Positions 41,880 through 54,795 of a stretch of 64,000 bases of DNA are shown here, one piece after another; positions within the stretch are counted from its first letter, which is position 1, and every line of letters begins with the position of its first letter. Source of the DNA: Nothopassalora personata (lineage: Eukaryota; Ascomycota; Dothideomycetes; Mycosphaerellales; Mycosphaerellaceae); NCBI GenBank assembly GCA_033816765.1, contig CM066293.1:2728001-2792000 (forward strand), read 5' to 3'. The translations under genes were made by a program, and so were the position numbers. The notes beneath the pieces are model-generated. The model did not search any database. It saw only the letters and a list, made by a program, of their open reading frames with translations, and was not told the DNA's origin.

Positions 41880-43931
41880 TTTAGTATTGTCGAATCTTTT
41901 ACTAACAGTTTTGTAGGGTTTGTTTTAGTTCCTAGGTATTTTCTAATTCGTCGTACCCTTTCCACTTAATAAGGTATCGCTAACCTTTCTTATCTAGGAT
42001 TTTTTCGACTTTAAATTCGTTTTCTACTTCTAGTTCAAAATAGAAGCTCTCCTAGTAAGTGTTATTGTCTCGTTCCAGGGCTAGTCTCAAAAGAGATAAG
42101 TCAAGTCACGTGGCGGTATTATTCTTTGGAGAGGCTGAAGCAAGCTGAGCGAAGATAAATGATAGGAATAAGAGTTGTATTCCAATCAGTGAGATAGTAA
42201 CATGAGTTGAACGCATCAGAACCATAAGGGTTTCTAGCGTTCCTAAATACAAAGGAGATTCGCGGCGTAGAGCCTATGGCTCAGTATGATCACCTTGATC
42301 AGTCCCACTGAGCATACTGATCACACTGATCAGTCCGTGAAGTGATCAGTGTCACGTGCGTCTGGATGATCAGTATCACGTGTTTCCAAGTGATCAGTGT
42401 TTCGTGTGTCTGGTCGGGGCTGCCGTTTGGACCGAACCGTAACAGTAAGGTGTTTCGGCGTCTACTGGTTCCAACTTAGAGATATAGAAGACTAGGTGGA
42501 TTTTCGCGTCTAATAGTAGTCGTAGGCGGTAGTTAACTAGTCCTATAACTTTATCGATAAAAAATAGTCCGACTTTAACGTAATCTAGTTTCTTAGTCTA
42601 TCTTCTTATTCTTGAGTTTTTTATAAGGAGATAGACCTTATCCCCCTCTTTTAGTAGAGGTGCCATTTTTCTCGTGTCCTACCGTTATTAAGACAGTTTT
42701 TATTATGCATCTTCGATCGCCTTACGTGTTTCTTTATACACTTCCTTAAGAGTGTCCGTCGTTACGATCGCTCTTTCGGCTTGTAGGTAGGATCTAGGTG
42801 TTCTAAATAGGTTAGGATCTTTACTAAAGTTTATATAGAATAGCGTCGTTAAAGTTGTCTCCGATTTGTGGTTATTTAGTGCGATCTACGCTATTAGCAG
42901 TAATGAAACCTAGTTGTCTTATGCATAATTAATGTCGTATCGTAGGTATTATTCTAGCGTTTAATTTATCCTTTCGGTTTATCCGTCTATCTCCGGATAA
43001 TATGCTATTAACAGCTTATGTTTAATTCCGATCGTCCCTATAAGCGTCTTCTAGTAGTTCGATGTAAATAACTTGTCTCTGTCCGTTATAAACGCTTAAG
43101 GGAATCCGTAGTATCGGATAAGTCTATCTAGTACGAGGTATCCGAGCTACTCTATATTATATGTCTCTAATATAGGAGTAAGGTGTGCGTATTTTATAAG
43201 TCTATTAACTATAACTAGTATTATGTCGTATAGTTACTTCGTAACTTAGTCTCTTAACGGCGGGAGTTTCGTAATAAAGTCTATTGTAACTTCGTCCTAT
43301 AGTTTCGTCGGTAGTGTCCTAAACTGTAGGTAACCGTATCTAGCGTGTCTCGTAGCCTTATTTCGTTAGCAGTATACGCATTGTTTAATGTAGCGTAACA
43401 CCTTAAGTCTTATCTATAGAAATAAGAAGCTACGCTATATTAGGTCTATTATCTTCGAAGTTCCGGGGTGTCTATATATTAGTCCGTCGTAATGCTATCG
43501 TATGCATTCTTCTTCTCGATCCTTAGGTACTTAGTATTTTCCTTACGATATAGGGAATTGTTCGTCCTTATCGCCTAATATCCGTACGATGCTATTAAAT
43601 TCTCTTATGTTAGTACTAAGACTTCCGTCGGGGTTCGTTTTTAGTACTTTATGTTACACTAGTTCTTTTCCTTTTATATAGTCGCTTCTTCGACTTAGCG
43701 CGTCGGCGCGGCCGTTCTCTCTTCCTAGAGTATATTTAATTTCGAACTTATACTGTCCTAGTAGCTCCGACTAGCGGGCTTACCTTCGGGTTAGTTCTTT
43801 CGTCGTCGTAAAGTACGTAAGATTCTTATAGTTAGAAAGAATCGTTAACTTCGGTAGGCCCTCGACGTATACTCTCTAATGTTATATAGTAGTAACAATA
43901 GCTAGAAGCTCTTTATTATAGATGTCGTAGT
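41880..43931 (-). pseudogene. chromovirus D RNase H end, integrase and chromodomain
   Basis: The minus-strand frame enters from the B' insertion at 43931 with YDIYNKELLAI, followed by integrase and a chromodomain near 42010-41900 (ILDKKG-RYLIKWKGYDELENTWE). Solo LTR E interrupts it at 42060-42444. Chromodomains at the integrase end steer chromoviruses to marked chromatin. RIP stops are frequent. Confidence 0.75.
42060..42444 (-). repeat. Solo LTR E (385 bp), not RIP-mutated
   Basis: It runs TGTTATTGTCTCG to GAACCGTAACA, flanked by perfect GTAAG duplications (42055-42059, 42445-42449). Normal CpA/TpG content inside mutated D shows it arrived after D was mutated. It contains several TGATCAGT-type repeats. 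Confidence 0.9.
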
Positions 43932-44109
43932 TGTAAGGGGCAGCCTAGTAGCTAACCCCTACATATAGCCTTACATGTAACATACGGTCGCGACCGGCTA
44001 CTAAGCCGCACGTAACACGCATAAGTACACCTTACGACGCGCGATGCGTCTTAAACAAAAGGCAAGAATTAGTTTATCTACGAGTATACATTGCGACATC
44101 CCCTTAATA
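43932..44109 (+). repeat. 5' LTR of chromovirus B' (178 bp)
   Basis: TGTAAGGGGCAG...CCCCTTAATA; relative to the 3' LTR it lacks about 19 bp near its end. Confidence 0.9.
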
Positions 44110-44329
44110 GTTCTAATTCTTCTCTTCGTTGTAATCTATATACGCTATAGAGTCCGAACGCGACGATAGTAGCGCTACGCCTACGGCTCCCCTAAGCCCT
44201 AGGGCCTAGTAACAAGCGAGGCGTGTAGCCTTAGTCGTAAGGAGGGATACCCTTCGGGTAGAGGTTAAGGAGAAGGAGATATAGAGGGAGATTAAACAGT
44301 TAGAGATCTTACGGGACGTAAGCGTGCCG

Positions 44330-45235
44330 CCGGCGGACCCTTAGGGCGAATCCGGCGGAGAACCATCCCCTACTCCCCCTCCCCCTCCTCTATCTATAGT
44401 AACTAACGATAATATCGTAGCTCGAGGCGCGGTCGTATCGCATACGACACGTTTACGTCTTAAAGAACCTACGCCTTTTAGAGGGGACTCGATTAAGAAA
44501 GCACGGGTATTCCTAAGGGAGCTCTCTCTTATCTTTACCCTCTTAGGCGGCACGTATACGACGAACGAGTTAAAGGTCCTATATAGGGTTATGTACCTAA
44601 GCGGAGAGGTAAGTGAGCAATAGTACGCTAACTATAGCGTCCTTAACCTTAAAGGGTATATATACTAGGACTTTAAGGAGTTCTATCGAGACGTATACGG
44701 TAACCCTATGAACCGCGTGCTTAACGTAATGTTAGAGTATAAGGCGGTGAAACAGAAGGACAACTAGACAGTATGTCAGTTTACGACTAAGCTAGATGTT
44801 ATAGAGGATTAGTTAGGGGACTATACGGAGGCGTAACGCGTACGACACATGCTCGCTAAGCTTACGCCTAGCCTACGGTCCGCAATCGTTAAGTTTTATA
44901 ACATCCTAATAACTAGAGAGGAACTAGTAATCCTAGCTTCGCGTATTAAAAGCACGGAGCGTAGTAGCGGAGGGCACGACCGCGGGCAGCATAGTCGCCG
45001 TAGGCGAGAGACTAAGGGCGACTAAGGGCGAAGCGATCGTAGCTCGAAGTAGTAGAAGTATAGTTAGGCGTCGCGCGACCCGGGTGCGAGTTACTAGCGG
45101 GACGCCGGCGGATCGTCTATAACCTTCGATAGGACTAAAGCAGAGTGCTATAGATGCTATAAGAAGGGTTACATTAAGACGGATTGCCCGAATAGGCACC
45201 TATAGAAGGACCGTAGCGCGTAAGCGGTTCGTAGG
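44330..45235 (+). pseudogene. chromovirus B' gag with mutated zinc knuckle
   Basis: Reading through RIP stops gives a Pro-rich start, a capsid domain (EPTPFRGDSIKKARVFLRELSLIFTLL is still legible in 44465-44550) and a zinc knuckle at about 45146-45190. There the pattern CX2CX4HX4C has its His changed to Tyr, a CAC to TAC change. Confidence 0.8.
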
Positions 45236-45266
45236 GTAGTCGCTACGAAGGCTCTAACTAAGAAGG

Positions 45267-45454
45267 GTAGCGACTAGGGAAAAGGTAGAGGACTAGAAGT
45301 AGGTCGTTCCTAAGTCCGAGTTTTCCTAAAGTCGACCCCTTAAGGCGAGTAGATGTGTGTCTATCGTAGCGACTAGGGAAAAGGTAGAGGACTATAAGTA
45401 GGTCGCTCCTAAGTCCGAGTTTTCCTAAAGTCGACCCCTTAAGGCGAGTAGATG
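45267..45454 (+). repeat. 99-bp tandem duplication in the B' gag/protease linker
   Basis: Units begin at 45267 and 45366 (GTAGCGACTAGGG). It is also present in B1 but single in K. Confidence 0.85.
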
Positions 45455-45499
45455 CGTGTCTAGCGCGTTACTTGCGAGGCGTAGTCGAGACTCGTAAGG

Positions 45500-48400
45500 G
45501 CTTTCGCGAGGCTACGTTTCTCCTAGATAACTATACGGATCTTAGCCTAGTGTCGTATAAGTATGTACTCCGACATTAAATGCAACCTATTAATAGGGTA
45601 AGGCTACCGAAGTTAGAGTCGTATACGCATAACCTAGGGTATTACTACGGCGCCTTTACGGTTCGGCTGCGACTCGCTAATAACGCGGGAGTAGAGCGCG
45701 TAAGTAACGCCATCTACTACGCGGTGCCTATAGGTAGGCTATTAGTAATTTTAGGTAGACCCTAGCGGCATCGTAATCGGATAGTGAAGGCCGATAAGGA
45801 TAACTAGTAGTACTACGGTGTAGAGACGCCTACGGTTTAGTAGCGTAACGCACGCGAGTTCCTTAAGGATCTCGAGAGCTTAAAGTAGGTTTATGCGATA
45901 AGTATTCGGGCTATTGCTATAGTAGTACCTAAAGGAGAGGGCCCCTCGTAGCCTAAAGAATTTGTAGACTTCCGAGATGTATACGCTCCTAATGAGTAGG
46001 CGAAGCGTAAGATGCCCGACGGGGTTAAGTATGCGATTAATCTCGTTAAAGGAAAGAAACCCCCTTTTAAGCCGCTGTACTACTAGTCCTTAACTAAGTT
46101 AGAGGCCTTAAAGGAGTACCTTGCGTAAGCAATGGAGAAGGGGTAGATTAGGCGGTCCGCAAGCGAGGCGGGTACGCCTATCCTATTCGTGCTAAAGAAG
46201 AATAGTACTCTTAGGCTCTATGTTAATTATAGAGGCCTAAATAAGATTATAGTGAAGAACCGATACCCCCTACCCCTAATTAGCGAGACGCTAGATAGGC
46301 TATTAGGTTCTAGGTTCTTCACTATAATCGATTTAAAGGACGCCTACCATCGTATCCCTATTAAGCGAGGCGATAAGTAGAAGACTACGTTTCGCACGCG
46401 ATACGGACACTACGAGTACCTAGTAATGCCGTTCGGGTTAACTAACGCACCGGCAACCTTTTAAGGGTATATTAATAAGGCGCTAACCGGCTTAGTTAAT
46501 AACATTTACGTAGTCTACCTAGATAATATCCTCATCTATAGCGAGACGCGTAAGGCACACGTACGAGCCGTACGCACGGTGCTAGAGAGGCTACGAAAGG
46601 TTACCCTATTCGCAAACCCTAAGAAGTGTCACTTCTTCTAGGAGAGTGTAGAGTTCCTTAGGTTTGTCGTGAGCGCCGTAGGCGTATCGATAGATAGGAG
46701 CAGGGTAGCCGCTATCGAGGAATAGCCTACACCTACGACCTTTTATAAGGTCTAGTCCTTCCTTAGGTTTTATAACTTCTACCGGCGTTTTATAGAAGGA
46801 TACTTAAGGGTCTATAAGCCCCTAACGGACCTACTAAAGGGATCTAAGGACGGTAAGAAGCACGGCCCTCTTACGTAGACCTTAAGTAAAGAGTAGGCGT
46901 TTCGATAGCTTAAGGCCGGATTCTTAGGTACACTAATACTTAGGCACTTCGATCCTACGCTACGCACGCGAGTCGAGACGGATGCCTTAGGTTTCGCGAT
47001 CGTAGGTATTATATCCTAATTGTTTAGTACTAAGTAGCATCCTATCGCGTTCTATTTACGTAAGATAATACTAGCTAAGTGCAACTACGAGACGTACGAT
47101 TAGGAGCTACTTACAGTAGTTAAGGCTTTTAAGTATTAGAGGCTATACTTAGAGGGCGCTACGTATGCGGTACGAGTACTAGTCGACTACGCTAACCTAC
47201 AGGGCTTCATAATAGTAAAGCAGCTAAATAGGCGGTAAGCTCGATAGGCTACGTTCCTATAGTCTTTTAATTTTATAGTGGAGCATCGGCCGGGTAAGAC
47301 TAACCTAGCCGACGCGCCTTCGAGACGTAGTAACTACGTAGCTATAACGTAATAAACTTCGAACTTACTACCTACCTTATAAAGTAAGCTATCTTTCTAG
47401 AAGGAGTCTCTAGAAGGGATAAGCGAGCCGACGGTAAAGCGCGTGCTTACTACCTACGAGGCGATATAGGGCGACATAGGCGCAGCGATAGTAGTGCGGA
47501 GAGGTAACCTTCCCTATTAAGATAAGCCGTCTTTACTAGTAGCAGTATGCGCTGTAGTAATATAGGGTTAAGCTTATAGCTCGACGGGTAAGTTAATCCT
47601 ACTCTTAATAAAGATCGCGTAGTAGTAAGACGACTAGTATATCGTATACTTAGCGTAGGCGCTAAGCGCGAGGGACGCTAAGGGATAGTATATAAAGGAT
47701 AACCTTATGTACTACGGAGACGCGATCGTAGTACCTAGGGATCACGCAATTAGGTCGCATCTAATTCGCATATACTACGACGACGTCCTCGCGGGTTACT
47801 TTAGAAGGACTAAGATTAAAGAGCTGTTACGACGTAATTATTAGTAGGACTTACTTAGCACGGACGTAAAACAATACGTCTAAGCCTATAGAACCTACTA
47901 GGGTTCGAAGGCGAGGCGCTATTGACCCTACGGCGAGCTATAACCGCTTCCTAGACCGGAGCGACCGTAGTAGGAAATTACTATAGATTTCATTACGGAC
48001 CTACCTCTAAGTACGCGAGCCGGTTGCGTATATAATGCGATCCTAGTAATAGTCGATCGCTACTTAAAAATGAGCTTATACATCCCGACGACGAAGACTT
48101 ACACAGCCGTAGAGCTTACGAGGCTCCTACGAGACGAAGTCGTGCGATACTATAGTGTCCCGTTAGGTATAGTAAGCAACCGAGGTCCGGTCTTCACTAG
48201 TTAGTTTTAGAGTAACTTCTACTTCGAGGCGCGTATAAAGCGTAAGCTATCTACGGCCTTTCACCCTTAGACTAACGGCTAAACTAAGAGGGTAAACTAA
48301 ACCCTCGAACAATACCTTCGTTATTACTATAGTAACAATTAAACTAAGTAGGCTAAGTGGCTTATAGTTGCTAAACTCGTAGCTAATAATAGTATCTACC

Positions 48401-49040
48401 TAATACTACGGATAAGTCCGTTCGAAATAGCGTACGGTTAGCGACCTAAGATTGCCCCTATACTAACTAGATCTCGAGACGAGACCTAGGGGGGGAAGTA
48501 CTAGCAGCGGTAATAGCTACGAGTCGCATACGAAAACTACGCGCTATACTCGAGGAGCGATAGAAGGCTATAGTAGAAAGCTAGGCTCGCTACTACAATA
48601 AGACCTACTAAGCTAAGACCTACCGCGTAGGTAACTTAGTCCTATTGTTAACGAAGAACCTTAAGTTAGCAGTACTAAAGAAGAAGATAGGTCCGAAGTT
48701 TATCGGCCTATACCGCATTACGGACGCTATCGGTTCGTAGGCGTACCGCCTAGCGCTACTAGCCGACTTAAGGCTCTATAACGTCTTCTATGTCTCTCTC
48801 CTCGAGCCGTATATCGGTAGCGATAAGGATAGACCCGTACCCCCTCTAGCTAATAAGGACGGAGAGTATAAGGTAGAGGTAGTACTAGATAGGCGTAAGC
48901 GTAAGGGTAAGCTATAGTATCTAGTCTAGTAGAAGGACTAGCTAGAGGAGTATAATAGCTAGGAACCGGCGGAGGGCCTCGCGAATGCGGATCGCATAGT
49001 AGCCGACTATAAGGCGTTAAGGAGAAGCAAATAAGACTAG
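45500..49040 (+). pseudogene. chromovirus B' pol: protease to chromodomain
   Basis: Protease lies near 45510-45770 (ending PIGRLLVILGRP), reverse transcriptase near 46080-46950 ([34 protein letters not shown], and YLDN near 46515 in place of YLDD), RNase H near 46975-47340 and integrase near 47700-48800. A chromodomain lies at about 48860-49020 (VVLDRRKRKGKL-YLV--KDWLEEYNS-EPAEGL). Changes of D to N and Q/W to stop are all of RIP type. Confidence 0.85.
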
Positions 49041-49113
49041 TACTAGAGCATAAATAAAACTTTTCTTAACTATAAATAAAATAAAAGCTAAAGAGTAGCG
49101 CGCCTACTAGGAG

Positions 49114-50106
49114 CTACGTAGAGTAGTAGTAGGCGAGGAGCCCGCGAGCAGCGTGTAAGGCGAGCGCCTTAGTTATCGTTACGTAGTAACTTAGGTAAGA
49201 ATGCCCGGTCGGCGGCGGTAGTATCGATGTTCTACGCCTATAGGAACTAGGACTACGGTTAGTAGGGTACACGTAGGCGAGGAACATACGACTCACGGCG
49301 CGGCCGAGTTCGAACAGCCCATTAAGGGCGCGGTTCTACTCCTACTAGAGCGCGAGGGCTTCGGCGGCGGGGGCGGCGGCAGTGGTAGCGGCGGCGGCGG
49401 AGGCACGTATACGGGTCTCCCCGGTACGCTTATGCTTATAGGCATTAAACTACCTAATAGCCTATAGGAAGGGTTAGCCGAAGCATAGGGGACGCACTAG
49501 AGCCCTCCCCCGCGAGTAGTAGTCGACTCGTACGAGCGAAGTAGCGACTTACCTCCTTAATATCGTTACCTAGCTAGGTATATAGGCGGATCTACTCCAC
49601 TAGCTCCTACTACTAGAGGTCTATAGGCGCCTAGCCTATTATAGCCGTAAGGAAGTCGCGCTAGGACCGCGCGGCGCGTAGGCGGCTTACTAGCGAGGCG
49701 ATAGCGTAGCTAGTATTAGGCACGTAGCTATGTTTACTACGCCTATAGCGGCTACACTTCTTTAGGAGCTCGCCGGTAGTAACACTATTACAGTCATCGG
49801 CCTCGTCTAGTAAGTGGTTAGTATACGAATCGTAGGCGACACACGTAGAGACTTACCCCTAACGAAGTACGGGAGGTACCGTATGTACATATTAATTCTC
49901 TACGAGAGCTTAGTAGCTAGCGAGGGCGTTAGTAGCTACGAGGGTAATACTAGTCGCTTGCGACTACTAGGCGTTCTAGGGGCGTCGCGCACTAGAGCCG
50001 CCTAGCGGCGCTCGTCTTCTACGGCGCTAGTAGTACTATCGCTACTAGTGCTACTAGAGGAGGCGGAGCGGCCGGAGAACGGTAGCGGGGAGGGCACGGT
50101 AGACAT
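49114..50106 (-). pseudogene. Long antisense frame in the 3' region of chromovirus B'
   Basis: On the minus strand a frame of about 330 codons runs from an ATG at 50106 to 49114. All interruptions are TAG or TAA. It begins MSTVPSPLPFSGRSASSSST, a Ser/Thr-rich low-complexity start typical of real proteins, has an Ala-rich run near the middle (reverse of the GGC repeat at 49360-49400) and ends with a 60-residue open stretch (49114-49296). I recognise no domain, and it is unrelated to the cysteine-cluster proteins of C, D and F, though it sits in the same place. Confidence 0.5.
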
Positions 50107-50407
50107 AATGATAATAATGATACTAGCGAGGCGCTTACGACAATAGTGCGGTACGGGTACGTAGTAGTGGTGTAGCGAAGGTAATGAGCTAGGGAGCGTA
50201 CTAAGAAAGGGCTAGGTTAGGCTAGAGTTTTATACCCCTAACTAGCTACGTCGGCATAGTAACTAAGCCTTACTTACCTATACCTACATAACAATACGTA
50301 CGTAACCCGCATATAGGCCGTATAGTAACTATAGTTCTAGAAGTACATAGGAGCCTCTACGTAGTAACTAGCGAGCTAAGGACAGCTCGCACGGGAGGGG
50401 AGGCAAT

Positions 50408-50604
50408 TGTAAGGGGCAGCCTAGTAGCTAACCCCTATATGTGGCCTTATATATAACATGCGGTCGCGACCGGCTGCTAAGCCGCACGTAACACGCATAA
50501 GTACACCTTACGACGCGCGATGCGTCTTAAACAAAAGGCAAGAATTAGTTCATCTACGACTAGTAGGTCGTGGGCGTACTATACATTACGACATCCCCTT
50601 AATA
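50408..50604 (+). repeat. 3' LTR of chromovirus B' (197 bp)
   Basis: TGTAAGGGGCAG...CCCCTTAATA, followed by target duplication GTAGT. Confidence 0.9.
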
Positions 50605-50609
50605 GTAGT

Positions 50610-52290
50610 TCTATTCCGCTATAGTCATTTTCCGGGAGTAATAGGCTACTAGGTGTCTCTACCTATCGTGTGTCTATGTTAGACACGCGCCTATTGCTAT
50701 ATTAGACGTATCGGTCTCGATATAGACTTCCTTACTACTATCGAATAGTCGAAGCGTAGGGGCTAAAGCGCATTGTTCCTTAAGTTTCTTAAATGCTTTA
50801 ATCTGTTCCTTTCCCTATTTCTAGGTAACGTCTTTTCTTATAAGTATCGTTATTAGTACTACTGTTTTTACGTAGTCCTTAATGAATTTCCGGTTGTAGT
50901 TCGCTAGTCTAAGGAATAATTGTACGTCCTTAACTGTTTTCGGTTCTAGCTATTCTCTAATTAACTGTGTCTTCGTAGGGTCGATCGTTATCCCTATAGT
51001 ACTAATAATAAAGCCTAAGAATTTAACTTCTTTCTTATAGAATTCGCATTTCTCGGGTACTGTCTTAAATCCTAAACGCGTAAGTTGTTCGAATACGTCC
51101 TAGACTTGCTTTATGTAATTCTAAAGGGATCTTTTCGTGTAGACTAATATGTCGTCCATGTAAGCGATAACGTATACGTTGAGTAGGTCTCTAAGTGTTT
51201 CGTTAATAAGGTCCTAATAGGATGCGGGTGCGTTAGTTAATCCTATTAGTATAACTAAGAATTCGTAAAGTCCGTATCTTATTCTAAAAGCGGTTTTCCA
51301 TTCTTCTCCTTCTACTATCCGTATAGCGTAGAAGGCATCTCGTAGGTTAATCTTCGTGTACTAGTCTAATCCGGTTAATCTGTCTTATACTTCTTCGATG
51401 TTAGGTAGCAGGTATCGGTTCTTAATCGTAATCTCGTTTAACTTCCTATAGTCTTGTACGAGTCGTAACTTCCCGTTTACTTTTAGAACGAACACGTATA
51501 GAGTTCCTACACTTAAGGTGGATTTTCTTATCTATCCTTTAGCTAGCTTCTCCTTTAGCTATTCTCGTAGGGTCTGTAGCTCTTTCTTAGACATTTAGTA
51601 TAGGGGTCCCTATAGGGGCTCTTTCCCTAGCTAAATGTTTATCTTATAATCCTATAGTTAGTGCTTAGGTAAGGCATCCTTACCTCTTTCCTCTTTAAAG
51701 AGTCGCGACCACTTACGATACTCTTTAGGAATACTTAATTCTAAGATGTTAGTATCCTTCGATAGTACGTTACTTCTATCACTTCTAGTAACTTCGTGAC
51801 CCGGCGGCCCTACGCTAGTGTCTATCCCGGTCGAAGGTAGTTCTTCTATCCTTCTATTCGGCGTAAGCTATATCCTATTTAGCTGTCTCTTTACCTTATC
51901 TACTAGCGAACGCTACCGCTACGTAGGCTAAATGTCGATAACGTAGTCGCATTCCCTAAATGTAAGTACTCCTCTTCTCTAGTCGATTACTAGATTGTGC
52001 TTTCTTAACTAAGGTATACCTACTACGATGTTATAACTAGCTATGTTAGTAATATCTAAGATAATCTCCTCGTAGTGCCGTTAGATAGCAAGTAGTAGCG
52101 GTATCGTCTCGCGCTCTATACTAGGTAAGGATAATCCGTCTACCGCGATTAATTTATAACCCTCTTTCCTCTTATAGGTAGCGATCCTATGTCTTGTAAT
52201 AAATAATTCGGAGGTAAAGTTCCCGCTCGCTCCGGAATCTATTATAGCATCTATCTTGTGCCCGTTAACGATAATCTTAGTTCGAAACAC
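50610..52290 (-). pseudogene. chromovirus D protease and reverse transcriptase
   Basis: Minus strand. The protease fragment 52290-52081 is still open and has the active site DAIIDSGASGNF. Reverse transcriptase follows down to the B' insertion at 50609, with the same motif series as C. RIP stops are frequent. Confidence 0.85.
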
Positions 52291-53419
52291 TATTGTCTTT
52301 AGTAATGCTTAAGCCTTTTCTATGTTATATAACTCCCTTCGGTCGCTTATTCCTAGGGAGTTAGTGCTTTTCCCTATTCGTATATAGAACGTCGTACTTC
52401 GTGTCTCGAGGCCTCCGCTTAAACCTAGCGCGAGCCTTTCTATATCCGCACCTATATTCGGTAACGTTCCTAGATCTTCTACGTTTCTAAGTAGAGTACG
52501 CGTACGTGTTACACTACGTTACGTAATTTATTCGATATAAATGTTCCTAACGGTATAAGATATCCGGTTCCTATTATCCGGCTCCCTATCGGCGGTCGTT
52601 CTATAATAGCGGTTACTAGATTCTCGGTTATTTCTATAAGTGGGTATCCCTAGGCTAGGCCTCGTAGGGTATCGAGTGTCTTATTAAACTTAATAGAGTG
52701 TAGCATCCTTCGTTCGCCTATCTTAGGTAGGAATTTCTCGTGCCTTCTTTATAGGTATACGATTATGTTGTATAATTTCTTAGGTACGTTAATCGTAAAG
52801 GTTAGTTGTTTATTATCGTCGTTAGTGTCGCTCTCTTCTCCTTCGGAAGAATCCTCTTCGCTTAATTCTTCCGGATCCTAATCTTCTTCGATAGTGTCTA
52901 GCCCGGTAGTTTCTTAACTTTCTTCCTATGGTTCTAGTAACTATAATCCGTTCTATCCTAGGTCTTAGTTTTCTTTATCGCTTTTATCGTTGTTAAAGTA
53001 GGATTCGTCGATATCTACTTCTCGGAGCGTAGCGTTTTACCTATACGTCGCTCCTAGGGTTCCTCTCGGTTACTAAGGCTAATACCCTACGCCTAATTTC
53101 GCGGCGTAGTAAACTTAATACGAGTCTTAGTAACAGAATCGCTAATGAAGGCTTCTATAACCATTTCGAGATTCGGATTCAATCTCGTAGTCGACTCTTT
53201 GTATTATTATGTTAAACTATCGTAGTTAGTTCTTCGCATTAAATGAAATAACTACTATTTGCTACCTATAGTATCCTCCTCGTCCTTCTAAGGGGTCTAG
53301 GAGAGGCGTCGTACTTCTATTACTAGCTCTCTCCCCTACTCTCCGAGTATAGTCGGTATCTCCTCGAGATCTAACGCTACTCTTAGATTTACTAGTTCGG
53401 GGTTACATTATGTTAAACT

Positions 53420-54350
53420 GTTCGCGGCGCACTATATTCTTACCGCGGCAGTCCCTTACTAGGTGGCTAGGTTTACTATATCCGTAGTAAGTTCGTGTTT
53501 CTTTCGAACTCCGGGATGCTCTATTCCCGTTACTATTCCTAATCTTACGACCTTTCTCGGTAACGTCGAGTTCTATTAGCTATAGTCCGTAGTATAGTTT
53601 GTCCCTAGGCTTATTATTATAGTTGTCGTAGAAGCCTCTATTACGGTTATCGTAGCCCGGTATGTATCTAGCCTTTCCGGATACCTTAGAGTCGTATCGT
53701 CGTTCTATAGCTCTCTCGTAGAGCTTATCGTTAAGATTAATCGTAACTCTAACGAGGTCGCCTAAGCTATCGATCTTCCGACCGTCCCTTATTAACTCGT
53801 CCTTAATATGCTCCTTTAGTCCTCTTCGGTACATAACTTAAAGTGCTTCGTCGTCCTAATCGGTGAGTTGCGCGTATTCCTAGAATTTAGTAGTATATTC
53901 GGCAGTAGATGTCTTCTAGGTTAAATGCTAAATAACACGAACGGCAGTAGTAATCTTATTAGAGACACTAAAGACGCTCTTCATCGCATGCTTAAGATAG
54001 TTGTATAACCTAAAGATTCCGTCGGCATTATCTTCTCCGTTACTATCTAGGTATTTCCTAAGGAATAGTTTAACCTAATACTATGCTCGTCCTCTTAAAA
54101 AGGTAGTAGTAAAGATAGGTTTAAGGTTCTTAGGCATAGAGTTAAATAAGAAGTACATGTCTATCTAAGAGACCTAAGTATCGAACTTGTCTCGGTCGCT
54201 ATAGTAGTATTCTAGCTTACTAACCTTAAGGGTATCGTTGCCTATATAAGTAGCCAAGGTATTAATAGCATCGTTCGCGGTCTAAGGTCGTCGGGCTCTA
54301 CTTACTTTACTAGGGGCGGGTGTTCCCCGTTTACTCTATCGGTCTCCTAT
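53420..54350 (-). pseudogene. chromovirus D gag
   Basis: Minus-strand capsid domain. A part at 53834-53580 remains open (GLKEHIKDELIRDGRKIDSLGDLVRVTINLNDKLYERAI), homologous to the Gag C-terminal half of F and C. A degraded zinc knuckle follows near 53480-53440. Confidence 0.75.
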
Positions 54351-54369
54351 CGTAGAGGGCGTTTAAAGC

Positions 54370-54795
54370 TATTAGGTTTAGTATAACCTAATAATATCAC
54401 AAGGTAAGAAGACAAGCTTAATCGGGTTTGTTCTCGGGCCGATAGGAAGTTAAGGGAGAGTAATAAAGTAGTAGCTGTCTTATCTTATAAAGGTTAAGTA
54501 GCAGTAAGGTAGAGGTTGGGTTATAGTGTATTCTAAACAGTAATATTAAATAGTAAGTTAAACGCTTCCAAACTATAAGGGTTTTCAGCGTTCCTAAATA
54601 CAAAGGAGGCATTAGTAGTCTTTAGTCTTAATCACCTAATCGCTAGTAAGCGAGTAATCTCAAATCACTAGGTCGCTAGTGAGCGAGTGATCTCGAATTA
54701 CCAAGTCGCTAGTGAGCGAGTAATCTCGGGCGGCGCACGTGATTTCTATAGCCAATAGTTAGGCGTGTCGTCGTAGCTTAATCCGGACCGTAACA
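54370..54795 (-). repeat. 5' LTR of chromovirus D (426 bp)
   Basis: Same length as 40657-41082 and nearly identical, with RIP-type differences. The leader on the minus strand (GCTTTAAACGCCC) resembles that of C. Confidence 0.9.

Larger units (their letters stand above)
43932..50604 (+). mobile_element. Chromovirus B' (Ty3), complete, RIP-mutated
   Basis: 6673 bp with LTRs 43932-44109 (178 bp, carrying a 19-bp deletion) and 50408-50604 (197 bp), and perfect target duplication GTAGT (43927-43931, 50605-50609) inside D. It encodes gag, protease, reverse transcriptase, RNase H, integrase and chromodomain on the plus strand, then a 1.3-kb region with a long antisense frame. B1 (1-1963) is an inverted second copy and K (56329-58620) a diverged third. 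Confidence 0.9.
40657..54795 (-). mobile_element. Chromovirus D (Ty3), complete but nested and RIP-mutated
   Basis: The two 426-bp LTRs (40657-41082, 54370-54795) and the perfect target duplication CTAAT (40652-40656, 54796-54800) define it. The minus-strand order is gag, acidic linker, protease, reverse transcriptase, RNase H, integrase with chromodomain, then an antisense open frame on the plus strand and the polypurine tract. B' (43932-50604) splits its RNase H and solo LTR E (42060-42444) lies after integrase. Without these inserts it is about 7.1 kb. It closely resembles C and lies within C's integrase. Confidence 0.9.
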
